In this document: positions 62,004-64,000 of the stretch, in pieces
How positions within the stretch are numbered: the stretch's first letter is position 1
Layout of the letters: every line of letters starts with the position of its first letter
Assembly: GCA_014338405.1 (NCBI GenBank)
Contig: JTDE01002145.1
Coordinates: forward strand, 31,884-95,883
Length of the DNA: 64,000 nt
Source of the DNA: Paragonimus skrjabini miyazakii
Lineage: Eukaryota > Platyhelminthes > Trematoda > Plagiorchiida > Troglotrematidae
Direction of reading: 5' to 3'
The notes under the pieces: model-generated
What the model saw: the letters and a program-made list of their open reading frames with translations, nothing else
Databases searched by the model: none
Told to the model about the DNA's origin: nothing
Made by a program: the position numbers and the translations under genes

Positions 62004-64000
62004 GTAAGTTATTCACATCAGTCGCTCATACATTTTGAATATGTGAAGTAAGGATTGTCCAGTATCCTTTCATATACTTGCGTTTATCAGTGTGTACCAG
62101 TAGCTTCAAGTAACAAATGCTAAATTCTAACGCTTTGTTTTAGAAACGGATAGACTATGTTTACATACAGTAGTTCCACTTGCATGGGTAGCACGATTCG
62201 TACACGTTATTTGCGAGCCCACGCAACGCTCATGAGATTGCGGCTTGTCCGCGCTCGTTGGGCACAGTTGGATTAAACGGCCTGGGAGTAGCCCATGATT
62301 TGAAGGTTTAGTGTTGAAACCTGGTTTCAAGTTTGATGTTACTTAACTCTTTTCCGGATAAACTGATGGCTTGCGACAATAAGAGATGGGAGTATGAAAT
62401 TAATTTGGTAATCTCCACGTTGTTACAAATGCTCAGGTAGTCATCATTCACCTCATAATACTTATCTTTCTCAATTGTTGCACACACCCAGCGTTGACAG
62501 TTTCACATTTTTTTGACGTTTCACTTGTATCCACCTCGATTTCTGTTTTCTCATAATTCCATATGTTCAATATATAGTACCATAAAACTTGCAGTCTGTT
62601 TCTACGTTCTCTTTCGTCATACGTGTGGTACCAACAGACCGCATATATACTGACAAAAATGGCACTTGGTCCAAAATTGCTGCGTCTACATGTACTGGTC
62701 TCGTGCAGTCATGTTGTGACAGATGTATTAAATTTCAGTCAGGTGTATCCTTCACGTGCACGCTTAGTGTCTGTTTCCTTGCTGTGTTTCATCATCAAGG
62801 AGAAACGGCCGTCATTAAGTGAAGTGGAGTTGAGAACCACTTGGTCGATAAGCTGTTCAATATATGCTTTGCAAAACCATCTGGTGCCAAATTGGGAAAG
62901 CTAGAGTAATACAACAGCAGATTAGCAATGAATCATATTTAAAAGTCGGCATCTTTAAGTAGACAAAACACTCAGATGACCTCGAAGTTTGTACATCCGA
63001 ATGGTTCACCTGCTTGCGCGATAGGCGTGATTAAGTCCAAGTAGTGGTGAACGCCGCAAACCACAAGACAATTCAGCCTAACAGTATGTTGTTCAATAAA
63101 TCACCTCATAGGGAGACAAATATGGCTAACTTTCCTATAAGGTAAGCACATATTTTCAGGTTTCAAATCTGGTCGAGTGAGTTCGTGGTCACTGGGAGCA
63201 TCCGTTTACAAAAACTCTTCCTCAACTCATTCTGGGTCTGTAATGGATGCTTGCTCGTTTGAAGATCAATCGTACAAGACCGCTGATCAATGTCAGCCTC
63301 AGAGCTAAAGAATGAGCAACGGCTAAGGAAACTGTAGCTTGAGTGCTTTCTGGGAGCCAGTTCCACATCTACATACCTTCCAAAATGGAATCTGTGTAAA
63401 ATGTGTTGCTTGTTTCACAACTAAACCATAAATTTCATTGCGTTTTTTATTCAGCTTATTGGAATGCTTACGGGCTGGTTAGTTGAACCATGTCAATTAC
63501 GATACGCTACTTACCATTCCGAGAGAAGCCAGTGATCATCCATACGGAATAAAAGATAGAATAGTTTCTTTCGATTTAGATAAAGTGACTTACATCGATA
63601 TTCAGAACAGAAAACCAAAAATAGGAGAGTTTGTTTTTTATCAAGGCTGTCGTAACCTTTAATCGTTTCAGGAGAAAAAGCTGAAAAAGTAAGATTTTGT
63701 CACGTTAATTTCAGCAGTTCACCGTATGGAAGCAGTCGCAATGAAAAAAAGCTTACGTCAAACTTAGTGTATCTGGTTTGACGAAACTTTCCTATCTTTT
63801 AAGAAACGTAATCACAAAAAAGCTGTCGTTGACTTATTTGGTCAATCTATACTTGTATCTTACGAGGAAATTCGTTCACCCCAGCGAGATTAAAGATGTT
63901 TCATTAATCTGCTCACTGACACCACTTTTGTGTGCATGGTTCACCTGCGTACGGAAATCAACATCCACTTTCAAAACCCTGGACGAACAGATGCAAGGTG
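62004..64000 (+). other. Presumed intron to the window end
   Basis: The next PTP block (xxEGxxKCxxYWP) was looked for after each plausible acceptor, including those near 62,594 and 63,451, and was not found. The 93-codon frame at 62623-62904 has no PTP motif. The remaining catalytic exons are therefore expected downstream. Confidence 0.6.

Noticed and set aside
62127..62330. 67-codon antisense frame with SNHGLLPGRLIQLCPTSADK
   Set aside because: It may belong to a repeat, but only one copy is in the window, so no call could be supported.
62623..62904. 93-codon frame after the last PTP exon, considered as the next catalytic exon
   Set aside because: It lacks the expected KCxxYWP, WPD or CX5R motifs and starts in no matching phase after a good acceptor.
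63451..63540. Acceptor TTTTTTATTCAG followed by LIGMLTGWLVEP
   Set aside because: The phase would fit the exon ending at 62003, but the translation does not resemble the PTP block that should follow IVMLTK and runs into a stop.
1..64000. CRISPR arrays, operons, bacterial promoters, rRNA genes, intact tRNA genes
   Set aside because: None is present; the direct repeats seen are intronic duplications or transposon copies, and the tRNA-like parts are within repeats.

Overview
The window looks like a eukaryotic, probably trematode (parasitic flatworm), genomic scaffold. The evidence is short phase-matched exons in long AT-rich introns, consensus GT-AG splice sites, several decayed non-LTR retrotransposons of the RTE-like kind common in flukes, a tRNA-related SINE-like family, and three assembly gaps of exactly 100 N. 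The organism is an inference; no species marker is present. Nothing bacterial (operon, ribosome binding site, CRISPR) is seen.

One host gene accounts for essentially all supported coding sequence: a plus-strand receptor-type protein tyrosine phosphatase (RPTP). I could chain 19 exons between 618 and 62003, about 3.16 kb of coding sequence (roughly 1,050 codons) spread over about 61 kb. All 18 exon junctions are phase compatible. In order they encode seven fibronectin type III (FN3) domains, a membrane-proximal extracellular region (37289-44864), a transmembrane segment (48972-49092), a juxtamembrane segment (54697-54823) and the N-terminal part of a PTP catalytic domain (57002-62003). The 5' end of the gene lies before the window. 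The catalytic WPD and CX5R exons lie after it.

The FN3 region alternates two exon designs. Type A domains are one exon of 300-303 nt. Type B domains are split over two exons, usually 168-171 nt plus 123 nt. The order is B0, A1, B1, A2, B2, A3, B3. This points to repeated duplication of a three-exon A-B cassette. A2 and A3 are nearly identical in the middle of the exon while their flanking introns look unrelated, which suggests gene conversion.

The introns are full of mobile DNA. A decayed sense-strand LINE lies at about 5.3-8.7 kb. A better preserved antisense LINE lies at 18.1-22.0 kb, followed by a decayed antisense LINE piece (22.4-23.3 kb) and a SINE-like copy (23.3-23.7 kb), all in one intron. 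Another antisense LINE relic lies at 27.3-28.6 kb and a LINE tail at 46.7-46.9 kb. SINE-like copies lie near 32.8, 35.1, 36.3, 47.6, 58.5 and 60.8 kb; two have clear target-site duplications. The intron after the transmembrane exon holds a 1.36 kb tandem duplication.

Region by region: 1-17 kb holds FN3 B0 to A2 with the sense LINE; 17-24 kb is a transposon nest; 24-34.5 kb holds FN3 B2 to B3; 34.5-49 kb holds the membrane-proximal and transmembrane exons; 49-64 kb holds the juxtamembrane and first PTP exons.
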